Of a stretch of DNA of 64,000 nt, positions 17,563 to 27,095 are shown one piece after another. Made by a program: the position numbers and the translations under genes. Where the stretch lies: assembly GCA_965198855.1 (NCBI GenBank), contig CBDAPZ010000002.1, positions 1,922,001 through 1,986,000 of the forward strand, given 5' to 3'. The first letter of the stretch is position 1. Each line of letters begins with the position of its first letter. This stretch comes from BOG-908 sp965198855 (lineage in GTDB: Bacteria; Pseudomonadota; Alphaproteobacteria; Acetobacterales; Acetobacteraceae). Below the pieces are notes generated by a model. The model had not been told where the DNA came from. It saw nothing but the letters and a program-made list of their open reading frames with translations, and did not search any database.

Positions 17563-18683
17563 TGGCCACTTTCTCGCGCACCGACCAATCTGTTCTCGGC
17601 CGCTGGTGGTGGACCGTCGATCGCTGGACCTTGTTCTCCATCGTCACCCTGATCGGCGTCGGCTACGTGCTGGTGCTTGCCGCAAGCCCGGCCGTCGCAG
17701 AGCGCATCCACCAATCGCGCGACGTTTTCATCCTCAAGCAGGTGTTCTTCCTGGCGCTGGCTGGCGTGGTGCTCGTCAGCGTTTCCCTGCTCTCGCCGCG
17801 CAACATCCGCAGGCTGGCGCTGGGCGGATGCGTTTTCGCCATCCTGCTTACCGCACTCACGCTGGTGCATGGCGTAGAGATCAAGGGCGCGCGCCGCTGG
17901 ATTGCCCTGCCAGGTCTTTCGCTACAGCCTAGCGAATTCCTCAAACCCTGCTTCGCCGTGGTCACTGCCTGGCTGCTCACCGAGGGTCGTTTCACGCGCG
18001 GTTTTCCCGGCATGATCCTGGCGTTCATCGTGTTCGGCGTCATTTTGATGCTGCTGAAATCGCAACCCGATATCGGCATGCTCACCGTCATCACCGCGGT
18101 TTTCTTCGCGCAGATGTTCGTGGCCGGAATCAATATGGGCTTTGTCGGCATTGGCGCGCTTGCAATGATGGGGGCTGGTGGCGCTGCCTATATCCTGTTC
18201 CCGCATGTTCGCAGCCGCGTCACCCGCTTCATCCATCCTGAAAGCGGCGATCACTACCAAGTCGATACTGCATTGCAGGCGTTCGGCAATGGCGGCTTCC
18301 TTGGCCGTGGCCCGGGTGAGGGCAGGGTGAAGGATCTTCTGCCTGACGCACATGCCGACTTCGTTTTCGCCGTCGCCGGCGAGGAATTCGGCTTGCTGAT
18401 CTGCCTGATGATACTCGGCGTGTTCGCGTTCATCGTTCTGCGCGGTTTGCTGAGGCTGGTGCAGGAAAACGACGAGTTCGTCATCCTTGCCGCCTCCGGC
18501 CTGGTCACCGGTTTTGGCTTGCAAGCCTTCGTCAATATGGCGTCCGCTCTCCATCTCATTCCCACCAAAGGCATGACGCTCCCCTTCATTTCCTATGGCG
18601 GCAGCTCGGCTATTTCCGTGGCTCTCGGCATGGGCATGCTGCTCGCACTCACCCGCCGCCGCACGCATGGAGACCCGTCATGA
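17562..18683 (+). CDS. ftsW: septal peptidoglycan polymerase FtsW (SEDS family)
   Basis: 373 residues with about nine or ten transmembrane helices and the SEDS-family blocks GARRWIALPGLSLQPSEF, QPDIGMLTVI, DAHADFVFAVAGEEFG and FISYGGSSAISVALGMGM. SEDS proteins polymerise glycan strands from lipid II together with a class B PBP, here FtsI. The long periplasmic loop contains the conserved catalytic aspartate region. It overlaps murG by 4 bases. Confidence 0.96.
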   Translation: MATFSRTDQSVLGRWWWTVDRWTLFSIVTLIGVGYVLVLAASPAVAERIHQSRDVFILKQVFFLALAGVVLVSVSLLSPRNIRRLALGGCVFAILLTALTLVHGVEIKGARRWIALPGLSLQPSEFLKPCFAVVTAWLLTEGRFTRGFPGMILAFIVFGVILMLLKSQPDIGMLTVITAVFFAQMFVAGINMGFVGIGALAMMGAGGAAYILFPHVRSRVTRFIHPESGDHYQVDTALQAFGNGGFLGRGPGEGRVKDLLPDAHADFVFAVAGEEFGLLICLMILGVFAFIVLRGLLRLVQENDEFVILAASGLVTGFGLQAFVNMASALHLIPTKGMTLPFISYGGSSAISVALGMGMLLALTRRRTHGDPS

Positions 18684-19798
18684 GGGGACCTGCCGCGAAA
18701 CCGATTGTCATCGCCGCCGGCGGCACCGGCGGCCATTTCTTCCCCGCCGAAGCCTTGGCGGCGGAACTCATCGCGCGCGGCCATCGTATTGTGCTGATGA
18801 CCGATCATCGTTCCGGTGCCTTGAAGAGCGAGGTTTTTGCCGGCCATGAAAGCTACGTATTGCAAGGTGCGGGCATTGCCGGCCGTGGGGTCTCACGTGC
18901 TTTACGGGCTGTCTGTTCGCTGATTGTCGGAACGTTTCAAGCGCGCCGCTTGCTACGCGATCTACAACCGGCCGCCATCGTCGGTTTTGGCGGCTACCCC
19001 AGCGTTGCGCCGATGATTGCCGCGTCCTTTCTGCGCCATCGTCCAACGCGTGTTCTGCACGAACAGAACGCTGTGCTTGGCACGGCAAATCGTTTTCTGG
19101 CCCGCTTCGCAGATGTTTTTGCGCTGGGCTTTGCAAACACGACGCGGATGCCGTCCGGCATGCCAACGCAATATGTTGGTAACCCGGTCCGCCCCGCTAT
19201 GGCTGCATTGCACGGTGCGCTTTACACGCCGCCATCAGGGCAGATCGAGCTTTTTGTGCTCGGCGGCTCCCTTGGCGCGCGCATTTTCAGTGATGTCGTG
19301 CCCGCCGCTTTGGCCGCGTTGCCGCACCACATCCGTTCGCGCTTGCACGTCACGCAACAATGCCGTCAGGAAGATTTTTCCCGCGTGCAACAAGCCTATA
19401 CGGCATCCTCTATCGACGCCGAACTCGCGCCGTTTTTCAATGATGTCGCATCCAGATACGCAGCGTCCCATCTCGTCATCTCGCGCGCCGGGGCATCCAG
19501 CTGCGCGGAGATTGCAACCATCGGCCGTCCCGCCATTCTTGTGCCACTTCCGGGCGCTATCGACGACCACCAGATGGCCAATGCTGAAGCGCTTGCTCAA
19601 TCCGGTGCCGCGATCGTCGTCCGCCAGCCTGATTTTACCGCAGAAGCGCTCAAGAACATTTTGATCCAGAAACTTGCCGATCCGGCGCTTCTCACGCGCG
19701 AAGCACAGGCCGCTGCCAGCATCGGCCGCCCACGCGCTGCTGCCGAGCTCGCCGACATGCTTGAGAAGCGCATGACCAAAGGGGAGGCGGTGAGATGA
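18680..19798 (+). CDS. murG: UDP-GlcNAc:lipid I GlcNAc transferase MurG
   Basis: 372 residues, GT-B fold. The N-terminal glycine-rich loop AAGGTGGHFFPAEALA (~12-27) binds lipid I. GGYPSVAP and LHEQNAVLGTANRFLA are typical, and the donor site is marked by VLGGSLGARIFSD and ISRAGASSCAEIATIGRPAILVPLP. It makes lipid II on the inner membrane leaflet. It overlaps ftsW and murC by 4 bases. Confidence 0.97.
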   Translation: MRGPAAKPIVIAAGGTGGHFFPAEALAAELIARGHRIVLMTDHRSGALKSEVFAGHESYVLQGAGIAGRGVSRALRAVCSLIVGTFQARRLLRDLQPAAIVGFGGYPSVAPMIAASFLRHRPTRVLHEQNAVLGTANRFLARFADVFALGFANTTRMPSGMPTQYVGNPVRPAMAALHGALYTPPSGQIELFVLGGSLGARIFSDVVPAALAALPHHIRSRLHVTQQCRQEDFSRVQQAYTASSIDAELAPFFNDVASRYAASHLVISRAGASSCAEIATIGRPAILVPLPGAIDDHQMANAEALAQSGAAIVVRQPDFTAEALKNILIQKLADPALLTREAQAAASIGRPRAAAELADMLEKRMTKGEAVR

Positions 19799-21228
19799 GA
19801 GCGCTCCCCCTCAGCATCGGCAAAATCCATTTCGTCGGCATCGGCGGCATCGGCATGTCCGGCATCGCCGAAGTGCTGCACACCCTTGGCTACGCCGTGC
19901 AAGGCAGCGACATTGCTGATAGCGCCAACGTGCTTCGCCTCCGAGAGCAAGGCATAAAAATCGCCATCGGCCACGACGCGCAAAATCTCGGCGACGCCCA
20001 GGTTGTCGTCACCTCCACCGCCGTCCGCCCCGACAATCCCGAAGTCGTGACTGCCCGTCAGCGACTGATCCCGGTCGTCCGCCGCGCCGAAATGCTCGCT
20101 GAACTCATGCGCCTGCGCTGGTCGATCGCCGTGGGCGGCACGCATGGCAAAACCACCACTACGAGCCTCGTTGCCGCCGTGCTCGAAGCCGCCCGCCTCG
20201 ATCCCACCGTCATCAATGGCGGCATCATCGAAGCCTATGGCAGCAACACGCGTCTCGGCGCCGGCGACTGGATGGTCGTCGAAGCCGACGAGAGCGACGG
20301 CAGTTTTCTCCGCCTGCCCTCTACCATCGCCGTCGTCACCAACATGGACGCTGAGCATCTCGACCATTGGGGCACTGCCGAGGCCATGACGGCCGGCTAC
20401 GACCAGTTCGTCAGCAACATCCCTTTCTACGGCTTCGCCGTCCTCTGCATCGATCATCCTGCAGTCCAGGCGATGATCCCCCGCATCGACCGCCGCATCG
20501 TCACCTACGGCTTCTCCCCGCAAGCCGATCTGCGCGTCGACGATCTGAAAATGGACAAGCTGGGCGCGAATTTCTACGTTGTCGTTACCGACCGTTTCCG
20601 CGGCCGGAACCGTCGCATGGGCCCGTTCCGCCTCGGCATGCTCGGCGAACACAACGTGCAGAACGCACTCGCCGCCGTCGCGGTCGGTTTCGAGATGGAG
20701 ATCGACGACCAGACTCTGCGCAGCGCCTTTGCAAGTTTCCGCGGTGTCAAACGCCGGTTCACCAAAACCGGTGAAGTCGGCGGCATCACCATCATCGACG
20801 ATTATGGTCACCACCCGGTGGAGATCGCTGCCGTTCTGAAAGCCGCGCGGCAGGCCGGTGCGCGCGACGTGATCGCCATCGTCCAGCCGCACCGCTACTC
20901 GCGTCTTGCCTCATTGTTCACCGAGTTCTGCACCTGCATGAATGATGCAGGCACAGTCATCGTCGCCGACGTTTATGCCGCCGGTGAAACGCCCATCCCC
21001 AACATCAATCGTGACGCGCTGGTGGACGGCCTGCGTGCCAGCGGCCATCGCAGCGTCGTTCCGCTCACCGCTCCCGCGCATCTCGCGGAAATGGTGCATG
21101 CCATCGCCAAATCTGGTGATTTCGTTGTCTGCCTTGGCGCTGGCAACATCACCGCCTGGGCCCATGCGCTGCCTGCGCAGCTCACCGAACTGCAGGGCCC
21201 ACGCCGTCGTGCGGGCGGTGCCGCATGA
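19795..21228 (+). CDS. murC: UDP-MurNAc:L-alanine ligase MurC
   Basis: 477 residues. The N-terminal Rossmann loop is FVGIGGIGMSGIAEVLHTLG, the ATP loop GGTHGKTTTTSLV is near residue 115, followed by EADESDGSFLRLPSTIAVVTN and the C-terminal DDYGHHPVEIAAVL. It attaches the first amino acid of the stem peptide. It overlaps murG and murB by 4 bases. Confidence 0.97.
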   Translation: MRALPLSIGKIHFVGIGGIGMSGIAEVLHTLGYAVQGSDIADSANVLRLREQGIKIAIGHDAQNLGDAQVVVTSTAVRPDNPEVVTARQRLIPVVRRAEMLAELMRLRWSIAVGGTHGKTTTTSLVAAVLEAARLDPTVINGGIIEAYGSNTRLGAGDWMVVEADESDGSFLRLPSTIAVVTNMDAEHLDHWGTAEAMTAGYDQFVSNIPFYGFAVLCIDHPAVQAMIPRIDRRIVTYGFSPQADLRVDDLKMDKLGANFYVVVTDRFRGRNRRMGPFRLGMLGEHNVQNALAAVAVGFEMEIDDQTLRSAFASFRGVKRRFTKTGEVGGITIIDDYGHHPVEIAAVLKAARQAGARDVIAIVQPHRYSRLASLFTEFCTCMNDAGTVIVADVYAAGETPIPNINRDALVDGLRASGHRSVVPLTAPAHLAEMVHAIAKSGDFVVCLGAGNITAWAHALPAQLTELQGPRRRAGGAA

Positions 21229-22163
21229 TGGCCGCCGCAAAAATCCCAACACTGACCGAAACCTTGCCGGCCGTGAGAGGCCGCCTGCAGCACAACGCGC
21301 CGCTCGGTGATAAAACCTGGTTCCGTGTGGGTGGCGCTGCAGAGTTCCTGTTCCGGCCAGCCGACATCGAAGATCTCGCCGCGTTCCTGCGCGACATGCC
21401 GCTGCATCTGCCGGTTACAATCATCGGCGCCGCTTCCAATCTCATTATCCGCGACGGGGGCATTCCCGGCATCGTCATCCGCCTCGCCCGTGGTTTTGGC
21501 GACATCGCCATCGAAAGCGATGGTGTTGTCGCCGGCGGCGCTGCCCTCGATGCCACGGTTGCCGAGCATGCGGCGCAAGCAAGCCTTACCGGCCTGGAAT
21601 TTCTCTCAGGCATCCCCGGCGCGGTCGGCGGTGCGGTGATGATGAACGCCGGCGCCTATGGCGGCGACGTTGCCACCACGCTCGATTGGGCAGAGATCGT
21701 GACCCGGCAAGGCGAGATGCTGCGCCTGGCTGCCGGCGAAATCGGCTTTTCCTACCGCCATTCGACGTTGCCGCCGGAATGCGTGGTGGTCCGCGCGCGC
21801 TTCTCCGCCAAACCTGGCGAACCTGTTGCCATCACGGCGCGTATGGCCAAGATCCGCGCCAGCCGCGAGGCCACGCAGCCGGTGCGCGCACGCACCGGCG
21901 GCTCTACCTTCCGCAATCCGCCGGAAGCCAAAGCGTGGGAGCTGATCGACGGTGCCGGTTGCCGCAGTCTTACCCGCGGCGGTGCGCAGGTTTCGGAAAA
22001 GCACGCAAATTTCCTGCTGAACAACGGCGGTGCCACCGCGGCCGATCTTGAAGGCCTGGGCGAGGAAGTGCGTCGCCGTGTGCACGCGACCAGTGGCGTC
22101 AGCCTTGAATGGGAAATCAAGCGCATCGGCATTCCCGGTACCGCGCCCGAGGTGGTGGCATGA
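21225..22163 (+). CDS. murB: UDP-N-acetylenolpyruvoylglucosamine reductase MurB
   Basis: 312 residues, FAD-dependent. Features are the N-terminal substrate lead LQHNAPLGDKTWFRVGGAAE, the FAD loop IIGAASNLIIRDGGIPG, and SGIPGAVGGAVMMNAGAYGGD. The catalytic serine region is TGGSTFRNPPEAKAW, and the catalytic glutamate lies in LEWEIKRIG near the end; this matches type I MurB. It reduces the enolpyruvyl group to give UDP-MurNAc. An ATG doublet at 21225/21228 makes the start uncertain by one codon. Confidence 0.96.
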   Translation: MMAAAKIPTLTETLPAVRGRLQHNAPLGDKTWFRVGGAAEFLFRPADIEDLAAFLRDMPLHLPVTIIGAASNLIIRDGGIPGIVIRLARGFGDIAIESDGVVAGGAALDATVAEHAAQASLTGLEFLSGIPGAVGGAVMMNAGAYGGDVATTLDWAEIVTRQGEMLRLAAGEIGFSYRHSTLPPECVVVRARFSAKPGEPVAITARMAKIRASREATQPVRARTGGSTFRNPPEAKAWELIDGAGCRSLTRGGAQVSEKHANFLLNNGGATAADLEGLGEEVRRRVHATSGVSLEWEIKRIGIPGTAPEVVA

Positions 22164-23077
22164 AGCGCGTCGCCGTTCTCTTTGGTGGCATTTCGGCCGA
22201 GCGCGAAGTGAGCCTCTCCAGCGGCCGCCAGGTGATGCTTGCTTTGCGCGCGGCCGGCTATGACATCCAACCCATCGAAGTCGGCACCGATCTCGGCGCC
22301 GTTATTGCGGCACTCGACAACAAGCCTGATGCCGTCTTCAACGCATTGCACGGTCGGTTCGGCGAAGACGGCGTCATCCAAGGTGTGCTCGACTGGCTCG
22401 GCATCCCCTACACGCATTCCGGCGTCCGCGCCTCTGCCCTCGCGATGGACAAGGCCGCCAGCCGCGCCGTCTTCGCCGCCAGTGGCCTGCCGATCGCGCC
22501 CGGACGCGTCATCGATATTGCGGAACTGGCTGAAGCCGATCCGCTGCCGCTACCTTATGTGATCAAGCCGCTCAACGAAGGCTCGTCCGTGGGTGTCGAC
22601 ATTCTGCGCGAAGGCACGAATCGCCGCGCCGAGATCGCGCAGGATTGGCGGTTCGGTCCACAGGCCTTAGTGGAGGCATTCATCCCCGGCCGTGAACTCA
22701 CCGTCTCCGTGCTCGGCGACAAAGCCCTGACGGTGACGGAGATTTCCGCCACGCACGCCTTCTACGACTACGAAAGCAAGTATGCTGCCGGCGGATCGCA
22801 GCACGTGCTCCCCGCGCGCATCCACCCCGAGATACACGCGCATGCCCTTGGCTTGGCACTTGCCGCACATAAAGCCCTTGGCTGCCGCGGCGCCACACGC
22901 ACCGATTTCCGCTACGACGACACGAAAGGCGAACCCGGCCGCCTCGTGCTGCTCGAGGTCAACACGCAGCCGGGCATGACTCCGACATCCCTGTTGCCGG
23001 AACAGGCGGCATTCTGCGGCATGGATTTTCCTGCTTTGTGCGCGTGGATGGTGGAGAACGCCGCATGCCGCGAATGA
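22160..23077 (+). CDS. ddl: D-alanine--D-alanine ligase Ddl
   Basis: 305 residues from ATG 22160 (MKRVAVLFGGISAEREVSLSS), overlapping murB by 4 bases. It is an ATP-grasp enzyme with LHGRFGEDGVIQGVLDWLGI, the ATP-binding block PYVIKPLNEGSSVGV and the C-terminal LLEVNTQPGMTPTSLLPEQA. It joins two D-alanines for MurF and is the target of D-cycloserine. The stop overlaps ftsQ by 4 bases. Confidence 0.97.
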   Translation: MKRVAVLFGGISAEREVSLSSGRQVMLALRAAGYDIQPIEVGTDLGAVIAALDNKPDAVFNALHGRFGEDGVIQGVLDWLGIPYTHSGVRASALAMDKAASRAVFAASGLPIAPGRVIDIAELAEADPLPLPYVIKPLNEGSSVGVDILREGTNRRAEIAQDWRFGPQALVEAFIPGRELTVSVLGDKALTVTEISATHAFYDYESKYAAGGSQHVLPARIHPEIHAHALGLALAAHKALGCRGATRTDFRYDDTKGEPGRLVLLEVNTQPGMTPTSLLPEQAAFCGMDFPALCAWMVENAACRE

Positions 23078-23949
23078 AGCACCGCAGCAACACCTACATT
23101 CCGCCGGAAATTGTCCGTCCAGGCCGGCTGAAATTGCTGATGCGTCGCCAGCGCCGGAACCTGCGTTTCGTGCTGTTCGCCGTCGTCGGTTTCGTGGTCG
23201 TGCTGGTCGGCGCGACGGTTGCGCATTCGGCACGCAAGGGCGGTGCCGTCGCCAATCTGGAAGAGCGTTTCGGCCGCGCGATCGATCTGCGCGTCGCCAC
23301 CATCGAGTTTCACGGCCAATCCAATACGCCCGAAGCCCTGCTGCATAATGCGCTCGGTGTCTCCACCGGCGATCCGATCCTGGGCTTTTCCGTCGAAGGC
23401 GCGCGCCAGCGTATCGAAGCGCTTTCCTGGGTGGAACACGTGGCCGTCGAACGCCGCCTGCCCGACACGATCTATGTCGACATCACCGAGCGCCGTCCCT
23501 ATGCCATTTGGCAGAACCAGGGAAAGTTCCAGCTCATCGATCGCAACGGCGAAGTGGTCACCAACGAGGATGTCGCGTCCTTCAGCGACCTGCCCCTCGT
23601 GGTCGGTCTTGGCGCGCCCGAACATGCGGCCGACATGCTGACGGCACTCGCCGCCGTGCCGGACATCAAATCCCGCGTCGTTGCCATCGTCCGCGTCGGT
23701 GAACGCCGCTGGAATTTGCAGCTGAAAAACCAGGTCACTGTCATGCTGCCCGAGGGCCACGAACCCGCCGCTCTGGCGCGCCTGAACGATTTGCAGTCCG
23801 AGCAGCAACTGCTCGACCGCAAACTGCTTTTTGTCGACATGCGCCTTCCTGATCGTCTTGCCGTACAGGCACGCCCGGCGGCACCGCCGGCGCCGGATAC
23901 CAAGACACCCGAAAATACTAAAGATACGGCCAATAGGAGAGCGACTTGA
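23074..23949 (+). CDS. ftsQ: cell division protein FtsQ
   Basis: About 291 residues. The start is taken at ATG 23074, which forms the usual ATGA overlap with ddl; ATG 23065 is a close alternative. A basic cytoplasmic stretch is followed by one transmembrane helix (FVLFAVVGFVVVLVGATVAH, ~27-46), then a POTRA domain (VATIEFHGQSNTPEALLHNA) and the FtsQ beta domain (VERRLPDTIYVDITERRPYA). The C-terminus is Pro/Ala/Lys-rich. It recruits FtsB/FtsL to the septum. Confidence 0.93.
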   Translation: MKHRSNTYIPPEIVRPGRLKLLMRRQRRNLRFVLFAVVGFVVVLVGATVAHSARKGGAVANLEERFGRAIDLRVATIEFHGQSNTPEALLHNALGVSTGDPILGFSVEGARQRIEALSWVEHVAVERRLPDTIYVDITERRPYAIWQNQGKFQLIDRNGEVVTNEDVASFSDLPLVVGLGAPEHAADMLTALAAVPDIKSRVVAIVRVGERRWNLQLKNQVTVMLPEGHEPAALARLNDLQSEQQLLDRKLLFVDMRLPDRLAVQARPAAPPAPDTKTPENTKDTANRRAT

Positions 23950-25253
23950 ACGATCTCTCGCGACGCGGCCAAATCGCCCTCCCGCCACCGATGCCGCCTG
24001 ATCTGCCGCAGAAGCCGCGGCATTACCGCGCCGGCCCATTCGGCGTTCTTGATGTCGGCAGCACCAAGATCGCCTGTCTCATTGGCCGCATGGAATCCGA
24101 TGGCACGATCCGCGCACTGGGCAGCGGATTTACCCGTTCGCGCGGCGTGCGCGGCGGCGGCATCACCGATTTGGATGAAGCCGAGCGCGCCATCCGTGCC
24201 GCCGTCGCTATGGCGGAGGAAATGGCCGATTACCGCCTGCGCAGCGTGACCGTAAATCTTTCCTGCGGCCATCCCGAATCCCGGTTGTTCAACGTGCAAT
24301 GGCCGGTCGGTGGCCGTCAGGTGAACGAGGCTGATGTCCGCCGCGTCATCACCGAAGGGCGCTCGCGTGCCGTCACCGATGGCCGCGAGACCATCCACTC
24401 TTTGCCGGTGTCGTTCACCGTCGACGAGACCACCGGCGTCGCCGATCCGCGCGGCCATCATTGCGATCAGCTCTCCGCCCGCCTGCACGTGGTCGATGCA
24501 CTTTCCATGGCGCTGCGTAATCTGGGTGCCGCCGTCAGCCGCTGCGATCTCGAAATCAGCGAGGTTGTCTCAGCCCCTTTCGCCTCCGGCCTGTCTTGCC
24601 TCGTAGACGATGAACGCGATCTGGGTGCGACCGTCATCGACATGGGTGGTGGCACCACCAGCATGGCCGTCTTCGCCGAAGGCCAACTTCTGCACACCGC
24701 CCAAGTCCCCGTTGGCGGCCTGCACGTCACCCGCGACATCGCCGGCGTATTGTCAACGCCGATCGACAATGCCGAGCGCCTTAAAACGCTTTACGGCAAC
24801 GCGCATTCAAGCCCGGATGACGACCGCGAAATCCTCGCCGTGCAGCAGATCGGCGAAGAGGACCATCAGTTCGCCAAGATCCCGCGCAGCATGGTCGTAG
24901 GAATCATCAAACCCCGCCTCGAAGAAACCTTCGAGATGGTACGCGACCGTCTCGACGGCGCCGGCCTTGGCCGCGCCGCTGGCAGCCGCGTGGTGCTGGC
25001 CGGCGGCGCCAGCCAGCTCGTCGGCGTGCGCGATCTCGCCGCCCGCGTGCTTAATCGCCCGGTCCGGCTCGGCCGCCCTGCCGGCATGCGCGGCCTCGCC
25101 GAAGCCGCCAGCGGCCCGGCTTTCGCGACCGCCGTCGGCCTCCTGTTCTGGGCCGCCGGTGAAGGCCGCGCGCTCCACGATATCGACCTCGCATCCGACC
25201 GCCCCGCCGGTCCTTTGCGCAGGATCATCGATTTTTTGCGTGACCGACTCTGA
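23946..25253 (+). CDS. ftsA: cell division protein FtsA
   Basis: 435 residues, actin fold. It starts at TTG 23946, giving a 4-base overlap with ftsQ; no ATG or GTG precedes the conserved region. Nucleotide motifs are VLDVGSTKIACLIGR (~36-50), VIDMGGGTTSMAVFAEG (phosphate 2) and VVLAGGASQLVGVRDLAARV (adenosine). The C-terminal amphipathic helix (RRIIDFLRDRL) would tether FtsZ filaments to the membrane. A 55-base gap follows before ftsZ. Confidence 0.95.
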   Translation: MNDLSRRGQIALPPPMPPDLPQKPRHYRAGPFGVLDVGSTKIACLIGRMESDGTIRALGSGFTRSRGVRGGGITDLDEAERAIRAAVAMAEEMADYRLRSVTVNLSCGHPESRLFNVQWPVGGRQVNEADVRRVITEGRSRAVTDGRETIHSLPVSFTVDETTGVADPRGHHCDQLSARLHVVDALSMALRNLGAAVSRCDLEISEVVSAPFASGLSCLVDDERDLGATVIDMGGGTTSMAVFAEGQLLHTAQVPVGGLHVTRDIAGVLSTPIDNAERLKTLYGNAHSSPDDDREILAVQQIGEEDHQFAKIPRSMVVGIIKPRLEETFEMVRDRLDGAGLGRAAGSRVVLAGGASQLVGVRDLAARVLNRPVRLGRPAGMRGLAEAASGPAFATAVGLLFWAAGEGRALHDIDLASDRPAGPLRRIIDFLRDRL

Positions 25254-25308
25254 TGTCGTCTGCGCAAAAGCTTTTCAACCCAACGCCTTTCACCAAGGGG
25301 AAAGCCCA

Positions 25309-26817
25309 ATGACCCTGAATCTGACGATTCCCAAAACGATGCACACGGATTTCACCCCGCGAATTACCGTGATCGGCGTAGGTGGCGGCGGCACGAACGC
25401 CGTCGACAACATGATCCAGCTCAATCTGCAGGGCGTGGAGTTCGTTGTCGCGAACACCGATGCGCAGCAGCTGATGCATAGCCGCTCGGATCGTCGCATT
25501 CAGCTTGGGCCGCATCTCACGCAGGGCCTCGGCGCCGGCGCTAAGCCCGAAATCGGCCGCCTGGCCGCGGAAGAAGCCGCCGACGAACTCGCACGTCACC
25601 TCGATGGCGCGCACATGGTGTTCATCACCGCCGGCATGGGCGGCGGCACTGGCACGGGAGCCGCACCGGTCATCGCCCGCATGGCACGTGAACGCGGCAT
25701 CCTTACGGTTGGCGTGGTGACGAAACCCTTCACCTTCGAAGGGGCGCGCCGTTCGAAAGCGGCCGATGTGGGCATCGCCGAACTGCAGCAATTCGTCGAC
25801 ACCCTCATCGTCATTCCCAACCAGAATCTCTTCCGTCTAGCCAACGAAAAGACGGGCTGGAAAGAAGCGTTCAAGATGGCCGATCATGTGCTCTACATGG
25901 GCGTCCGCGGCGTCACCGACCTCATGGTCGCCCCCGGCCTGGTCAACCTCGATTTCGCCGACATCCGCACGGTCATGGCCGAGATGGGCAAGGCGATGAT
26001 GGGCACCGGCGAGGCCGATGGCGAAAACCGCGCCATCCGCGCCGCCGAAGCCGCCATCAGCAATCCGCTGCTCGAAGATACGTCCATGGCCGGCGCGCGC
26101 GGCCTGCTGATCAACATTACCGGCGGCGAGGACATGACGCTGTTCGAGGTCGACCAGGCGGCGAACCGCATCCGCGAGGAAGTCGCCGAAGACGCCAACA
26201 TCATCTTTGGCTCGGCAGTGGACGACAATCTCGCCGGCCGCATCCGCGTGTCCGTGGTCGCTACCGGCATTGATACGCCGGTCCAGCACGTGGCCGAGCC
26301 GGCAGCACCCGGTCCGCGCCTCGTTGCCGTCGGTGGTACGCCGCAATCCACCGCGGCGTCGGCACCCCGAACCGAAGCGCCGCGTCCCGAGCAGCGCCCT
26401 GCCGTGCAGCCTGCCGCAGCACAGGCGGCGCGCTTCCCCGTCGGCATGGGAGCGGCGGCTGTCGCCTATGCGCCGCAGGAGGAGGAGGAAGAGGAGCAAC
26501 AGGCTCAGGCGCATGTGGTGCAGACACCGCAGCCGCGTCCCGCCCAGCAGCACCCGCTCTTCACCCAGCAGGCGGCGGCAGAACCGGCGCCGCAGCCGCA
26601 TCGCGCCAGCCTGTTTGGTATGGTCACTGGCGGGTGGCGTCGTGCGCCTGCAGCACCGGCGCAGGAACTGCCGGATCTGCGTCACAAGCGCCCGGAGCCG
26701 CGCTTCGTGAACGAGCATCAGGAGCCGACGGCTCAGGTGCGCGCAGCGATTGCCGAGCCGGAACCGCAAGGCCTGGATATTCCAGCCTTTCTCCGCCGCC
26801 AAGACTCCAGCCGCTAG
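25309..26817 (+). CDS. ftsZ: cell division GTPase FtsZ
   Basis: 502 residues from ATG 25309 with the ribosome site AAGGGGAAAG just upstream; an open frame runs back into ftsA but is not coding. GTP-binding motifs include VGGGGTNAVDNMI (~28-40) and the tubulin signature GGGTGTGAAPVIAR near residue 107. The globular domain ends around residue 320; a long linker rich in Ala, Pro and Gln (with EEEEEEQQ) leads to the conserved tail DIPAFLRRQ, the peptide that binds FtsA and other partners. The linker makes it longer than the ~380-400 residues of enterobacterial FtsZ, as in other alphaproteobacteria. Confidence 0.98.
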   Translation: MTLNLTIPKTMHTDFTPRITVIGVGGGGTNAVDNMIQLNLQGVEFVVANTDAQQLMHSRSDRRIQLGPHLTQGLGAGAKPEIGRLAAEEAADELARHLDGAHMVFITAGMGGGTGTGAAPVIARMARERGILTVGVVTKPFTFEGARRSKAADVGIAELQQFVDTLIVIPNQNLFRLANEKTGWKEAFKMADHVLYMGVRGVTDLMVAPGLVNLDFADIRTVMAEMGKAMMGTGEADGENRAIRAAEAAISNPLLEDTSMAGARGLLINITGGEDMTLFEVDQAANRIREEVAEDANIIFGSAVDDNLAGRIRVSVVATGIDTPVQHVAEPAAPGPRLVAVGGTPQSTAASAPRTEAPRPEQRPAVQPAAAQAARFPVGMGAAAVAYAPQEEEEEEQQAQAHVVQTPQPRPAQQHPLFTQQAAAEPAPQPHRASLFGMVTGGWRRAPAAPAQELPDLRHKRPEPRFVNEHQEPTAQVRAAIAEPEPQGLDIPAFLRRQDSSR

Positions 26818-26837
26818 GCACGTCCAAATAATGGCAT

Positions 26838-26869
26838 CCAGGGGGGCAAAGCCCTTGGCCTCGCCTTTT
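26838..26869. repeat. GC-rich REP-like palindrome, degenerate copy
   Basis: CCAGGGGGGCAAAGCCC-TTGGCC starts 20 bases after the ftsZ stop and resembles the arms of the element at 61133-61340. It is one of four related GC-rich palindromes seen directly after stop codons in this window. Confidence 0.5.
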
Positions 26870-26956
26870 CGCTGACACTTCGCAAGAGCACCGCACAAAA
26901 TAACGTAAAAACAGCGCCTTACATCGTAATATGCAGCAATAATGATTGACTGGAGA

Positions 26957-26993
26957 ACCGGGCGGAGGCGCAGTAGCTTCCGCTCGGTTTTTA
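26957..26993 (+). terminator. intrinsic terminator between ftsZ and lpxC
   Basis: A 13-base-pair stem (ACCGGGCGGAGGC against GCTTCCGCTCGGT, with two G-T pairs) closes a 6-base loop and is followed by TTTTT. It would end the dcw transcript after ftsZ, so lpxC probably has its own promoter in the ~100 bases that follow. Confidence 0.75.
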
Positions 26994-27095
26994 CTTTCAA
27001 GCAGCCTCTGCCCGTTTTTTGGATGGTCAGAGTTTGTGACAGGCGCAAGGGTGGCCGGGTTCGGCGCCCATGATCGAGAAGGTTTCAGTATCTCC

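Noticed and set aside
24967..25308. N-terminal extension of FtsZ from 24967
   Set aside because: It overlaps the ftsA coding region, and ATG 25309 has a good ribosome site and the usual FtsZ start.
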